Positions 34,698-43,747 are shown, numbered from the stretch's first letter. The stretch: 64,000 nucleotides of DNA from DASVUC01 sp038237225 (GCA_038237225.1 JBBRYX010000005.1:62001-126000); one strand, 5' to 3'. The notes: generated by a model from the letters alone, not told the origin. Translations and numbers: made by a program.

Positions 34698-36830
34698 TTA
34701 ATCGCGGCGAGAGAAATAGACGAAGCCGCCGGCGACGATGACCAGGGCCGGTAGACCGAGCAACAGGAAACCGATGCGCCATGCTTTGAGCGCTCCATTA
34801 CTCATGGAAGCGATGCGGCTGACCTCCATGGCGCTGGGGCTGATCGCGATCATCGGTTCCATCCTGGCGAGCCAGAAGACGCTGTTGGAGAAGAGCTCAC
34901 CGTTGGCGGGATAACGCGCCACGCGGTGGCCCTGCTTCCAGAGGTTGGGATCGATTCGATCGACCCAATCATCGAACGCGAAGCTGGGGCAACCGATGAC
35001 GACGAGACGACCGCCGTCCTTGCGCTCCGCAGCAGCGCCGCCGAAGAGCGGGCCTTCGACATCGGCGGGCGATTCGAATTGTGCCTTAAGCTCATCGAGC
35101 GCGGCAAGGTTCGACTCACCCCAGCTCTTGGGCGAATTAGGAATCGGAATGATCGGCGTCACCGTCACATCCTTGGCCGCGGTCGTCTTCACCACCTCGA
35201 ACGGGACGAAAAACCCTGCGAGGGATCGCAAGGGTTTGGTGATCATATGCTCGCCATAATTCTCGATGTTGAAAATGAAGGGATACTGTGCGGCCTGGGC
35301 AAGCATGTCGTTGCTTTCGCGGCCTTCCGCGACCTTGATCGGCTCATGCGCCGCGACCAGATTGGTGTTCACTTCGATGCCCCAGTTCTTGAGCGGCTCG
35401 GTGAAGTTGTCGCCCTTGGGGGCGAACATGAGCAAAGCGCTTCCACCGTGGGCGAGATGTTCGCCGACCTTCTTGAAGTCGGGCGGCTGCTGCATCGGAC
35501 CCTGCTGCGAAAGCGGGAACATCAGCACGATCCAGATCGCATCCTTAAGTTGTTCATCGGTGGCTTCCGGCGCGGGTGGCTGGCCGCCGCCCATCTGGGA
35601 CTGGATCGCCCACATGCCGGACAGATCTTTTTCGAGCACTTCAAAGTTGTACTGGCGAAGGCGCGACGCCATGGACGACATCGGACCGCCGCGCTGGAAT
35701 GGGGGAAAGCCTTCGGCGCCGAGCGGCGGACCACCCGCCCGGATGAAAGCGACTTTCGGCTTCTTGTCCTGCCGCAGCGAAAGGATCGCGGTTGAAATCT
35801 GCTGCTCGCCTGCGAAGCGCGGTTTAATCTCCTGACCCGGCGGCATCTGCCGCGCTTCGCGCGAATCGATCTGCCAGACCTGATTGCTGGGGATGACGCG
35901 CATGTCCTTCTCGCCCATGACCAGGATCGAATCCTGGGCGCGAAGGGACTGGCGGAGATCGTCCAGCTTCAACTCGCCAAGCGCCTTGGTCTGCTTGAGC
36001 AGATCGTCGGCGGTCTTCTTGATCTGCGTATACGCCGGTGTGGAATCGACCATGTATTTCCGGATGTTCTCCGGAACCTTGGGGTCGGATTTACCTTTGG
36101 TGAAATCCTGGAGGATCTTCTCCGCCATCTGGCTGAACACCTCCATGTTTTGCTCGATGCTGCCGGCGGCACCTTTATAATCGGGCGGCTTCTGCTGCGT
36201 CCGCTTTTCGATACTTTCCTTGGAGTTGCTCAGGAACTTGGGGAGCTCCTTCACCGTCAAGAGCGCGAGGGACACCGATTCCGGAAGCTGATCGTCGCCG
36301 ATCTTGTCGATCTTGCGGTTCTGGATCTCGGTGAGCTGCTGGCTGGTCGTGTTCCTGATCTGGTCGTAGGTTTTGAAAAATGCGCCGATGGCGTCTTTGT
36401 ACTTCTGGACCTCGCCGCCGTACTTCTCAGTGACCTCCGCAATCAGGCCGTCGACTTTACTCGGGCTCTTGACCGGATCGATCGCCTCGAACTCGACGTT
36501 CTTGGCAGCGCCTTGATAAGCCTCAAGCAGATCGAGCACCGGCTGGCGGTGGGGATTGGGAATCTCTTTGCCGTCCTCGAGAACGTTCTGCTGGTACAGC
36601 GCGACCAGCTTGGTCTTCTGCGGATTCTGGTTCAGGATGTTGATGCTCTGCGGCTTGAGCGAGTTCACCCGGCCAACGGTCGTGTCGATCCGGCCGCCCT
36701 TCCACTGCGCGATATAGGTGACGGCGGCGGCGAGGAGGATGACAACGATCGCGGAGAGGATGACGTTCGAGCCGTACTTGATCCAACGCTGGTGCTGGGT
36801 CTCGGGGGCTTGATTCTTACTTTCACTCAT
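34698..36830 (-). CDS. GldG-like ABC auxiliary protein
   Basis: 710 residues with a membrane helix at each end (residues about 20-42 and the C-terminal IGFLLLGLPALVIVAGGFVYF). The large periplasmic region reads as the GldG/ABC-transporter auxiliary family, with VGRVNSLKPQSINILNQNP near the start, and a Lys/Glu-rich coiled segment around 120-290. It lies 21 bases after the ABC permease. In Bacteroidota GldG acts with GldA and GldF; here gliding is not implied. Confidence 0.82.
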   Translation of the reverse strand: MSESKNQAPETQHQRWIKYGSNVILSAIVVILLAAAVTYIAQWKGGRIDTTVGRVNSLKPQSINILNQNPQKTKLVALYQQNVLEDGKEIPNPHRQPVLDLLEAYQGAAKNVEFEAIDPVKSPSKVDGLIAEVTEKYGGEVQKYKDAIGAFFKTYDQIRNTTSQQLTEIQNRKIDKIGDDQLPESVSLALLTVKELPKFLSNSKESIEKRTQQKPPDYKGAAGSIEQNMEVFSQMAEKILQDFTKGKSDPKVPENIRKYMVDSTPAYTQIKKTADDLLKQTKALGELKLDDLRQSLRAQDSILVMGEKDMRVIPSNQVWQIDSREARQMPPGQEIKPRFAGEQQISTAILSLRQDKKPKVAFIRAGGPPLGAEGFPPFQRGGPMSSMASRLRQYNFEVLEKDLSGMWAIQSQMGGGQPPAPEATDEQLKDAIWIVLMFPLSQQGPMQQPPDFKKVGEHLAHGGSALLMFAPKGDNFTEPLKNWGIEVNTNLVAAHEPIKVAEGRESNDMLAQAAQYPFIFNIENYGEHMITKPLRSLAGFFVPFEVVKTTAAKDVTVTPIIPIPNSPKSWGESNLAALDELKAQFESPADVEGPLFGGAAAERKDGGRLVVIGCPSFAFDDWVDRIDPNLWKQGHRVARYPANGELFSNSVFWLARMEPMIAISPSAMEVSRIASMSNGALKAWRIGFLLLGLPALVIVAGGFVYFSRRD

Positions 36831-36851
36831 GACTTGTCTTTGCGTAGAACG

Positions 36852-37568
36852 TTACTTCCATCGACGGGATTCAAGGACCTTGGTGGTCAGGAACAGGAAG
36901 ACCATTGTGCTTGAAACGAAGAAGACGAGGTTGCCGAAGTCCACGATCCCCTTGGAGAAATCGGTGTACCGGCGGTAGACGGTCTGGTCCATCACCCTCC
37001 GAAAACCTTCGGGGATCGTCGCGAACGATGACACGACCCAGGGAAGAATCGTGATTGCACTGAGAATCGCGACCGCCATCACCGCGGCAATGACGTGGCT
37101 GCGCGTGAGCGATGAGCAGAACAGGCCGATGCTAATGAACAGGGCGCCGACGAGCAGGATGCCGAGATAGCCGGAGAAGATCGGGCCCAGATCCGGCTGG
37201 CTGTAAAGCTTCAGCAGAAGCACATAAAACAGAGTCGGCAGCAGCAGGACGATGAAGAAGCCGAACGAGCCGAGAAACTTGCCGGCGATGACATCGGATT
37301 CATCAACCGGCGCGGTCATCAGCGTCTCGATCGTTCCGCTCGTCCATTCCTGGGCGAGAAGGCCCATGCAAAGCACCGGGGTGATGAAGACGAGCAGCCA
37401 GACCATCCAATCGAACAGGTTGCGCAAGGCCGCGGGTTGGCCGGGAACAAAATCGTTCCAGAAGATCAACCCGCTCGTAAAGAGAAAGAGGGTCATCGCG
37501 ACGTACGCGATGGGCGAAAAGAAAAAGCTTGATAGCTCTCGCTTGGCGATCACAACAGCGCGGCTCAT
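36852..37568 (-). CDS. ABC-2 type permease, GldF-like
   Basis: 238 residues, six membrane segments. The start MSRAVVIAKRELSSFFFSPIAYVAMTLFLF and the later LLAQEWTSGTIETLMTAPV are the pattern of this permease group. Its ATG overlaps the stop of the ATPase gene by four bases. Confidence 0.88.
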   Translation of the reverse strand: MSRAVVIAKRELSSFFFSPIAYVAMTLFLFTSGLIFWNDFVPGQPAALRNLFDWMVWLLVFITPVLCMGLLAQEWTSGTIETLMTAPVDESDVIAGKFLGSFGFFIVLLLPTLFYVLLLKLYSQPDLGPIFSGYLGILLVGALFISIGLFCSSLTRSHVIAAVMAVAILSAITILPWVVSSFATIPEGFRRVMDQTVYRRYTDFSKGIVDFGNLVFFVSSTMVFLFLTTKVLESRRWK

Positions 37569-38566
37569 CGGTCACCCCCCCCTGTTCCCCCTGCTCCCCC
37601 TGCTCCCGCCGCAGGAGAGAGACGCGCAACCGCCTGATTGGCGGTAACCTGCACGAAGAATTCCTCCAGCGTGGCGTGTTCCAGACGGACTTCGCGAAGC
37701 GGCCAGCCGTTGGAGATCACAGTCCGCGCGACTTCTTCACGGATGTCGTAGCCGTCTTTGGCTTTCAACGCTGCGGTCACGTAATTATCGCTTTGACCGT
37801 TGGTCAGCTCGACGTGATGCACGCCGCTGACTCTTGAAAGTGCGGACTCAACTTCCCGTCCCGGTCCGCGGCATTCCACCAGCACTCTCGCGCTGGCGCG
37901 GCGGGTGTTGCGAAGCTCTTCAAGCGTGCCCTGCGCCACAATCCGACCCGATGAAATAAAGATGGCGCGATCGCAGACCATTTCGACTTCAGGCAGGATA
38001 TGGGTCGACAGCATGATGGTGTGATCCCCGCCGAGATCTTTGATGAGCTTGCGGCTCTCGCGGATCTGTGTGGGGTCCAGACCGACCGTCGGCTCGTCGA
38101 GAATCAGGACCGCGGGATCGTGCAGAAGCGCATCGGCGAGGCCGACGCGCTGGCGATACCCTTTGCTCAGGTGGCTGATCAGCCGCTTGCGAACGGGGTT
38201 CAGCCAGCAGCGATCGGTCACGTAGTCGATTCGCTTCCTGCGGCTCGCCCGATCCATCTTCCGAAGCTGACCGCGAAAGTCGAGATATTCATCAACCTTC
38301 ATCTCGGCATACAGCGGGCAATTCTCCGGCAGATACCCAAGTGATTCACGAACCTTGATCGAGTCGTGGAAGATGTCGTGGCCGTTAATCGTGGCGCCGC
38401 CGCTGGTTGGCGGGATGTAGCAGGTCAGGATCTTCAGCGTCGTGGACTTGCCGGCGCCGTTGGGGCCAAGAAAGCCCACGATCTGCCCTTTATCGACGCT
38501 GAAGCTGATATGGTCGACGGCCAGGGTCTGGCCGTAGGCCTTGGTCAGTTCATTGACTGAGATCAC
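37565..38566 (-). CDS. ABC transporter ATP-binding protein, GldA-like
   Basis: 333 residues. Walker A GPNGAGKSTT, signature LSKGYRQRVGLADALL, Walker B AVLILDEPTVGLDPTQI, and H-loop STHILPEVE. The C-terminal 90 residues form the extra domain seen in this class (ASARVLVECRGPGREVESAL), ending in a Gly-rich tail. First gene of the Gld-type operon. Confidence 0.9.
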   Translation of the reverse strand: MISVNELTKAYGQTLAVDHISFSVDKGQIVGFLGPNGAGKSTTLKILTCYIPPTSGGATINGHDIFHDSIKVRESLGYLPENCPLYAEMKVDEYLDFRGQLRKMDRASRRKRIDYVTDRCWLNPVRKRLISHLSKGYRQRVGLADALLHDPAVLILDEPTVGLDPTQIRESRKLIKDLGGDHTIMLSTHILPEVEMVCDRAIFISSGRIVAQGTLEELRNTRRASARVLVECRGPGREVESALSRVSGVHHVELTNGQSDNYVTAALKAKDGYDIREEVARTVISNGWPLREVRLEHATLEEFFVQVTANQAVARLSPAAGAGGAGGTGGGDR

Positions 38567-38611
38567 GCTGAATCCTCTGTTGTGTCCGATTTAATTGTGA
38601 ACCGGTGAGAG

Positions 38612-38640
38612 TACCTAAGTGAGTGCGCGGGGCTTGTCAA
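38612..38640 (-). promoter_or_regulatory. Candidate promoter of the Gld-type operon
   Basis: On the minus strand TTGACA (38640-38635) is followed by a 17-base spacer and TAGGTA (38617-38612), about 46 bases before the ATPase ATG. The -35 is perfect, the -10 weak. Confidence 0.4.
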
Positions 38641-38703
38641 GAAATCACGTCCCCTGCCTTCATGAAGCAAATGCGCCGATCCGGCGGAAGTTGCGGCTGA
38701 TGT

Positions 38704-39558
38704 TCAAGTTCTGTCGGGATCAACGCGGTTCAGTTGAACGATTCGATCCACCTTAAAGGTCCGCCGATCATCTCGCAGATGGCAATGAGCCACCAGCACC
38801 AACTCGCCGCTCCTCCGCCTAACTTCCAGCGGCTTGATAATCCGCTGCGTCCTGTTCTGGTTCCCGTCCACGTAATCCATTTGCACGAGACCCTTCTGCT
38901 CCAGGGCTTCGGTCAACTCCAGCGGCAACAGACTCTCTCGAGGGCTGGCCGGCAGAAGCCCCATCGGCCCGCCCTGCTGCGAGTTTAAATCGCACAAATC
39001 CAAATCCAAGCCGCCTACCGGCTCAAGCAGCGCATGAAGAACCAACTGGGCCGTGAGGGCATCGGCCAACGCGCGGTGCGCCACCGGCGGAACAATCCCC
39101 AGCCGCCGCGAAAGAATCTGAAGTCCATTCCCCCCTCTCCCAAACCTCCGCCGCGCGATCCGCAGCGTGTCGATCACGTGGGTGGGACCTAAAGCTTCGC
39201 CGAGCCCCACGCAAGCCCGCCGATACTCGCAGGCGACAAACGAAAGATCGAACCGGATATTGTGACCAATCACCACGCTGTCCCGCATGAGCTCCGTCAC
39301 CTGGGGCAGCACCTGGTCAAACGCAGGCTGCCCTTGAACCATCTCGTTGGTGATGCCGGTCAATGCCGCCACCCCCGGCGAAATCCGCCGCTGGGGATCG
39401 ATCAGCTGATCCAGCCGCCCCACCTCCCGCCCGTTGATGAAGCGGGCGATCCCAATCTCGGTAACCCGGTCCCCAAACTCCGCCGACGCCCCGGTGGTCT
39501 CCACGTCAATAAAGACCAGCGGCACCTCGCGAAGCTTGCTGATCAAAGAAACCGGCAT
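38704..39558 (-). CDS. DnaQ-type 3'-5' exonuclease fused to a WYL domain
   Basis: 284 residues. The exonuclease part (about 12-180) has the DEDDh motifs: FIDVETTG, VIGHNIRFDLSFV, and HRALADALT. A linker (DLNSQQGGPMGLLPASP) leads to about 60 residues beginning ALEQKGLVQMDYVDGNQ and including IIKPLEVRRRSGELVLVAHCHL and RTFKVDRIVQL. This reads as a WYL domain: an SH3-like fold that binds nucleic acids or nucleotides. The pairing suggests that WYL senses a ligand and tunes the nuclease. Confidence 0.83.
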   Translation of the reverse strand: MPVSLISKLREVPLVFIDVETTGASAEFGDRVTEIGIARFINGREVGRLDQLIDPQRRISPGVAALTGITNEMVQGQPAFDQVLPQVTELMRDSVVIGHNIRFDLSFVACEYRRACVGLGEALGPTHVIDTLRIARRRFGRGGNGLQILSRRLGIVPPVAHRALADALTAQLVLHALLEPVGGLDLDLCDLNSQQGGPMGLLPASPRESLLPLELTEALEQKGLVQMDYVDGNQNRTQRIIKPLEVRRRSGELVLVAHCHLRDDRRTFKVDRIVQLNRVDPDRT

Positions 39559-39743
39559 GGCAGTGATCCCTCACGAACACAATCGTCGATCCATCAGAGT
39601 CGATCGCCCGCTGAATTGTAGTTGAAATCGCAGGCGAGGGAACCGATGAGCCAAACCACCGATGAACCCGGATGTCTTTCTGCGGCTGACGCTGTTGTCT
39701 TCCACGGAGGCACGGGCCGCACAGAGAAGACCAAAGGCGCGCT

Positions 39744-39816
39744 CTAAGGGAACAGGATTCGTTTTGTCTCGGAACTAATCCTGTCCCCTTAGATTGTCCT
39801 GCCCCTTAGATTGTCC
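39744..39816. repeat. Inverted repeat and direct repeat upstream of the PEP-CTERM gene
   Basis: CTAAGGGAACAGGATT (39744) is complemented at 15 of 16 positions by 39777-39792. A CCCCTTAGATTGTCC stretch is then duplicated at 17-base spacing (39785 and 39802). The 351-base gap 39559-39909 holds this, and the -10-like site at 39829; nothing else is recognised. Confidence 0.6.
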
Positions 39817-39828
39817 GCTATAAGTTAT

Positions 39829-39834
39829 TATAAT
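39829..39834 (+). promoter_or_regulatory. Candidate -10 element
   Basis: A perfect TATAAT in a short AT-rich stretch (TAAGTTATTATAATAG) of an otherwise GC-rich region, 75 bases before the likely start codon of the repeat protein. No good -35 is seen at 17 bases. Confidence 0.3.
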
Positions 39835-39909
39835 AGTTGTGTTTACCGTCGCCGTTGGTAGTCTATGCAGGAGGCACCAGCACAGAAGTTCATTTCTCGA
39901 GGGCAAAAG

Positions 39910-41382
39910 ATGGGAAGCGGAATCGTTAAGGCCATGGTCTTCGTGCTCGCGTTTGCGCCGGTGACGGCGTCGGCGTCGTTTATTAATGTCTATGGCTCGC
40001 CGACCTACACGCCGGGCGTGGGCGGGTTTCAAAACGCGGATATGCCGGTTGCGCCCGGCGGCCCGGGGATCAACGGTTCGGGCACCGCCGCGGGAGTTGC
40101 CACCAAGTACGATGCCTCGGGCGCGTCCAAGGGTGTCCGCGCCATCCGCTGGGACGGTTCCGGCGCCGCCACCGAGCTGGGCATCCTGGGCACGAACACC
40201 AGCGGCTCCACGAGCGCCTACGCCTACGCCATCAACACCGCCGGCACCGCCGCGGGATCTGCCACCAAGTACGATGGCTCGGGCACGTCCAAAGGTGATC
40301 GCGCCGTCCGCTGGGACGGCTCCGGCGCCGCCAGCGAGCTGGGCATCCTGGGCACGAACACCAGCGGCTCCACGAGCGCCCAAGCCTACGCCATCAACAC
40401 CGCCGGCACCGCCGCGGGATTTGCCGTCAAGTACGATGGCTCGGGCGTGAACAAGGGCATTCGCGCCGTCCGCTGGGATGGTTCCGCTGCTGCCAGCGAG
40501 CTGGGAATCCTGGGCACGGACACCAGCGGTGCCGCGTCCGCCCGAGCCTACGCCATCAATACCGCTGGCACCGCCGCGGGATATTCCGACAAGTACGATG
40601 GCTCGGGCGTGGGCAAGGGTTCTCGCGCCGTCCGCTGGGACGGTTCCGGCGCCGCCACCGAGCTGGGCATCCTGGGCACGAGCACCAGCGGCGTCACGAG
40701 CGCCCGAGCCTATGCCATCAACACCACTGGCGCCGCCGCGGGTTCTGCGACCAAGTATGATGGCTCGGGCGTGAGCAAGGGTACTCACCCCGTCCGCTGG
40801 GACGGTTCCGGCGCCGCCAGCGAGCTGGGCATCCTGGGCACAAACACCAACGGCTTCACGTCCGCCATCGCCTATGCCATCAACACCGCCGGCGCCGCCG
40901 CGGGATATGCCGACAGGTACGATGGCTCCGGCGTGAACAAGGGCACTCGCGCTGTCCGCTGGGATGGTTCCGGCGCCGCCAGCGAGCTGGGCATCCTGGG
41001 CACGGACACCAGCGGCGCCACGTACGCCCAAGCCTACGCCCTCAACGACGCCGACTTCGCCATCGGCGATTCCAGCAAGTACGACGGGGCGGGAACGTTT
41101 CTTGGGGATCGGGCGGTCTACTGGGGGCTGGACAACCTCGCCATCGACCTCAATACGCTGATCGACCCCTCCAGCGGCTGGGTTCTTCAGCGGGCCAAGT
41201 CCATCAGCAACATCGGCTGGATCGCGGGCACCGGCAGCTTCGACCCCGACGGCGCCGGCGGACAGGCGGCGTACACGCGGCTGTTCTCGATGCAAGTCGC
41301 AGCCACCGTCCCCGAACCGGCGAGCCTAGGCGCGATCGTGCTGCTGTCGGCGCTGGCCCTGCGGCGCGGACGCGGGTGCTGA
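39910..41382 (+). CDS. Exported 54-residue-repeat protein with PEP-CTERM-like end
   Basis: 490 residues from the ATG at 39910 (MGSGIVKAMVFVLAFAPVTASA signal peptide); the frame is open 15 codons further upstream. Residues about 60-385 are six near-identical 54-residue repeats, each with AAG-xA-KYDGSG, AVRWDGSG, AASELGILGT and AYAINTAG. They resemble HAF-type surface repeats. The C-terminus ends VPEPASLGAIVLLSALALRRGRGC, a PEP-CTERM-like sorting signal. Likely secreted and structural. The very high DNA identity between units suggests recent expansion and variable copy number. Confidence 0.78.
   Translation: MGSGIVKAMVFVLAFAPVTASASFINVYGSPTYTPGVGGFQNADMPVAPGGPGINGSGTAAGVATKYDASGASKGVRAIRWDGSGAATELGILGTNTSGSTSAYAYAINTAGTAAGSATKYDGSGTSKGDRAVRWDGSGAASELGILGTNTSGSTSAQAYAINTAGTAAGFAVKYDGSGVNKGIRAVRWDGSAAASELGILGTDTSGAASARAYAINTAGTAAGYSDKYDGSGVGKGSRAVRWDGSGAATELGILGTSTSGVTSARAYAINTTGAAAGSATKYDGSGVSKGTHPVRWDGSGAASELGILGTNTNGFTSAIAYAINTAGAAAGYADRYDGSGVNKGTRAVRWDGSGAASELGILGTDTSGATYAQAYALNDADFAIGDSSKYDGAGTFLGDRAVYWGLDNLAIDLNTLIDPSSGWVLQRAKSISNIGWIAGTGSFDPDGAGGQAAYTRLFSMQVAATVPEPASLGAIVLLSALALRRGRGC
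40087..41058 (+). repeat. Six tandem 162-bp units
   Basis: Unit starts (GCCGCGGG-) fall at 40087, 40249, 40411, 40573, 40735 and 40897, exactly 162 bases apart, followed by a degenerate seventh. Units differ at few positions, so the array is a minisatellite in a gene. It keeps all of several reading frames free of stops, which creates long false ORFs on the other strand. Confidence 0.9.
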
Positions 41383-41450
41383 CGCGGGTGCGGGTGCTGA
41401 CCGGATCGCAACAGCGTTTGCGGAGAACACCCTTGCGTGCGCCCAATAAT

Positions 41451-41618
41451 CCACTGCGTAAGCCGGTTTCTCCACTAAGCAAGCCGGTTACTCCATTGCG
41501 TAAGCCGGTTACTCCATTGCGTAAGGCGGTTACTCCATTGAGTAAGGCGGTTACTCCATTGAGTAAACCAATTACTCCATTGAGTAAGCCGGTTACTCCT
41601 TTGAGTAAACCGCTTGCT
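41451..41618. repeat. 21-bp minisatellite, eight units
   Basis: Eight 21-base units of consensus CCATTGCGTAAGCCGGTTACT (shown once here in full, 41493-41513 is the best copy). The array starts 68 bases after the repeat-protein stop, in the 510-base gap 41383-41892. In one frame it would encode a LxKPVTP heptad, on the other strand GLLNGVT, but no start with a ribosome-binding site supports a gene. The rest of the gap holds nothing recognised. Confidence 0.8.
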
Positions 41619-41892
41619 CCTTGCCGCAATCGCCCCGACAAGGCACGGAGTCTGGGATTCTACTTAAGCGCGCCCTCTTTATCGCCGATGCGGATTGTAA
41701 TGGCGGCGACGGATGAAGCGTTTATCCGGGCTGTGGCTCGCCGGAAGTGATTGTTTTTAATACAGAGGAGGCCGTCAGCATTCAGCATTCAGCATTTCCC
41801 TTCGCGTCTTCCTTCGCGCCTTCGCGACTCCCCCTCCCCCATCCCCCCGTCTGAGCAACGGACCACGGACCACGGACAACGGACAACCCGTC

Positions 41893-42366
41893 TCACATCT
41901 CGGTGCCGACGATCGACGTTTCGAAGCAGAGTTGCCCATCGACGAGGCCTTGAACCTGGCAACAGATCCGATGATGCCGTTCCCAGGTTTTCAGACCGAC
42001 CAACGTCATGCGGACGCCGGGGGGGACTTGCTGGCGGAACTTGGTGTCGGTGACGCCGCCGAAGCCGATGAAACCTTTCCAGCCGACGAACATGCGGGTG
42101 TAGAAGCTGGCTAACTGGGCGGCGGCTTCGATCATCAGGACGCCGGGGAAGAGCGGGCGGCCGGGGATATGCCCCGGCACCCAGAACTCGTCCGGGCGGA
42201 CATCTTTGTATCCAACGATCTGACCCTGATCCGGATTGGCGAACACGATGGCGTTCAGCATCTCCATGTCGCCGCGCTGCGGATTGCACGCGCGGATCTT
42301 CTCCTGGTCGTAAGCGATCTTGCTGAGGTCGATGCCGGTGATGTCGTAGAGGTATTGCGGGGGCAT
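41893..42366 (-). CDS. FabZ/FabA-like 3-hydroxyacyl-ACP dehydratase
   Basis: 157 residues of one hot-dog domain. The active-site region WVPGHIPGRPLFPGVLMIEAA carries the catalytic His and Glu in the FabZ arrangement, followed by AQLASFYTRM. The substrate is a 3-hydroxyacyl-ACP in fatty-acid or related lipid synthesis. It is not a clear FabZ orthologue, as the end GQLCFETSIVGTEM is divergent, so the pathway is unsure. The gap after it (42367-42480) is a GCGGGC low-complexity run. Confidence 0.85.
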   Translation of the reverse strand: MPPQYLYDITGIDLSKIAYDQEKIRACNPQRGDMEMLNAIVFANPDQGQIVGYKDVRPDEFWVPGHIPGRPLFPGVLMIEAAAQLASFYTRMFVGWKGFIGFGGVTDTKFRQQVPPGVRMTLVGLKTWERHHRICCQVQGLVDGQLCFETSIVGTEM

Positions 42367-42421
42367 GGGATGAGGGAGAGGGATAAGGGAAAAGTAAAAG
42401 GTGAAAAGGTGTCGGGCGGCT

Positions 42422-42454
<33 letters not shown>

Positions 42455-42537
42455 GCTGCGCGGGCGGGCTGCCCTAAGCTTTGACCCTTCTACGTTTCGC
42501 TTGTTGTGATGCGTCTAAATCATCGACACGGCAGGGG

Positions 42538-42768
42538 TCAGGGCTTTTCGTCAGCGGCGTCGTCACCTTCACCGCCGCCCGCGTCGCCCGCGTCGCCTTC
42601 CCCTTCTCGCCCTTCGAGGATCTTCTTGCGCACCTCTTGCGCTGCCGACTTAATCTCCTGCATTTTTTTCCGAACGCGGGTCCCGGCGGCCTTATTGCCA
42701 CCCTCCGCCTTGGCGACATCGTCCTCGGCCGCGATCACCAGCTGCTTCAACGTTTCGTATTCCTGCAT
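42538..42768 (-). CDS. Hc1-like histone H1 family protein
   Basis: 76 residues. The N-terminal 45 residues have the Hc1 pattern: EDDVAKAEGGNKAAGTRVRKK followed by MQEIKSAAQEVRKKIL. An acidic, Gly-rich tail (GEGDAGDAGGGEGDD) replaces the Lys-rich tail of chlamydial Hc1. Hc1 proteins bind DNA and compact the nucleoid. An AAGGAGC ribosome-binding site precedes the ATG. Confidence 0.72.
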   Translation of the reverse strand: MQEYETLKQLVIAAEDDVAKAEGGNKAAGTRVRKKMQEIKSAAQEVRKKILEGREGEGDAGDAGGGEGDDAADEKP

Positions 42769-42886
42769 GAAAGCTCCTTTTCGATTTTGAGCAAAGTTGG
42801 AGCAAAACCATAGCCGCGGAGCGGGCAGGCGTCAATTTTGACGCGCCAGCGGGGTTTCATGACTGGAGAACTTGATCGTCATCCGA

Positions 42887-43747
42887 TCAACCGGCGCGGA
42901 CGAGTCGGTGGAAAGCTTCCAGTAACTTCCGGGTGACCGGGCCCGGTTCCCCGCTGCCGATGACTCGGCCGTCAATTCCAGTCACGGGCACGACTTCGGC
43001 GCCGGTGCCGGTCAGGAAGCATTCATCCGCAATGTACAGGTCGTGACGCTGAAGCGTCTTCTCCATGCAGGGGATATTCAGCTTCCGGCACAACTCAAGA
43101 ATCGTATCCCTGGTGATTCCCTCCAGGATGCCATCAGATGTGGTCGGGGTGCAGACCGTGCCGCGGGTGATGATGAAGATGTTGTCGGCGGTGCACTCGG
43201 CGACGTTGCCCTCGTGGTTCAGCATGATCGCTTCAGACACGCCCGCGTCCACGGCTTCGATCTTCGCCAGAATGTTGTTCATGTAGCTCAGCGACTTCAC
43301 GCGGGGGGAGACGGCATTGGGATGATTGCGGATCACCGACGCCGTGATCACCTTCATCCCCTTGTCGTACACTTCCTTCGGGTACATCTGGATCGTGTCG
43401 GCGATGATGAAAACCGACGGGGTGGTGCATTTGTTGGGGTTTAAGCCAAGGTAGCCGGCGCCGCGGGTGACGACCGCGCGGATATAGCAGTCCTGGAGGT
43501 TGTTCGCCCGCACCGTCTGCTCGATGGCAAGTTGAAGCTGCTCGCTTGTCAGCGGGATGTTCAGGCGAATCGCCTTGGCGGAGTCGTAAAGGCGGCGAAG
43601 ATGCCCTTCGAGCTTGAAGATCCGGCCCGAGTACGCGCGAATCCCCTCGAATACGCCGTCGCCGTAAAGCAGGCCGTGATCGTAAACCGAGATTTTGGCA
43701 TCGTCTTTGTCGACGAGCTTGCCGTCGATCCAGATCTTCAGGGGCAT
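42887..43747 (-). CDS. ilvE: Branched-chain amino acid aminotransferase
   Basis: 286 residues from the ATG at 43747. Fold-type IV PLP aminotransferase: start KIWIDGKLVDKDDAKISVYDHGLLYGDGVFEGIR, PLP Lys in SPRVKSLSYMNNILAKIEA, and GRVIGSGEPGP-like end. It transfers the amino group to 2-oxo acids of Leu, Ile and Val. D-alanine transaminase is a related alternative. Confidence 0.88.
   Translation of the reverse strand: MPLKIWIDGKLVDKDDAKISVYDHGLLYGDGVFEGIRAYSGRIFKLEGHLRRLYDSAKAIRLNIPLTSEQLQLAIEQTVRANNLQDCYIRAVVTRGAGYLGLNPNKCTTPSVFIIADTIQMYPKEVYDKGMKVITASVIRNHPNAVSPRVKSLSYMNNILAKIEAVDAGVSEAIMLNHEGNVAECTADNIFIITRGTVCTPTTSDGILEGITRDTILELCRKLNIPCMEKTLQRHDLYIADECFLTGTGAEVVPVTGIDGRVIGSGEPGPVTRKLLEAFHRLVRAG

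Noticed and set aside
39775..41295. 506-codon open frame on the minus strand opposite the repeat protein
   Set aside because: The 162-bp repeats, being a multiple of three and free of stops in that frame, create it. The plus-strand protein has a signal peptide and a PEP-CTERM-like end.
40087..41618. Repeats considered as a CRISPR array
   Set aside because: Units are contiguous with no unique spacers, and no cas gene is nearby.
41376..41750. 124-codon plus-strand open frame over the 21-bp array
   Set aside because: The reading is a tandem repeat artefact with a start overlapping the previous gene and no ribosome-binding site.
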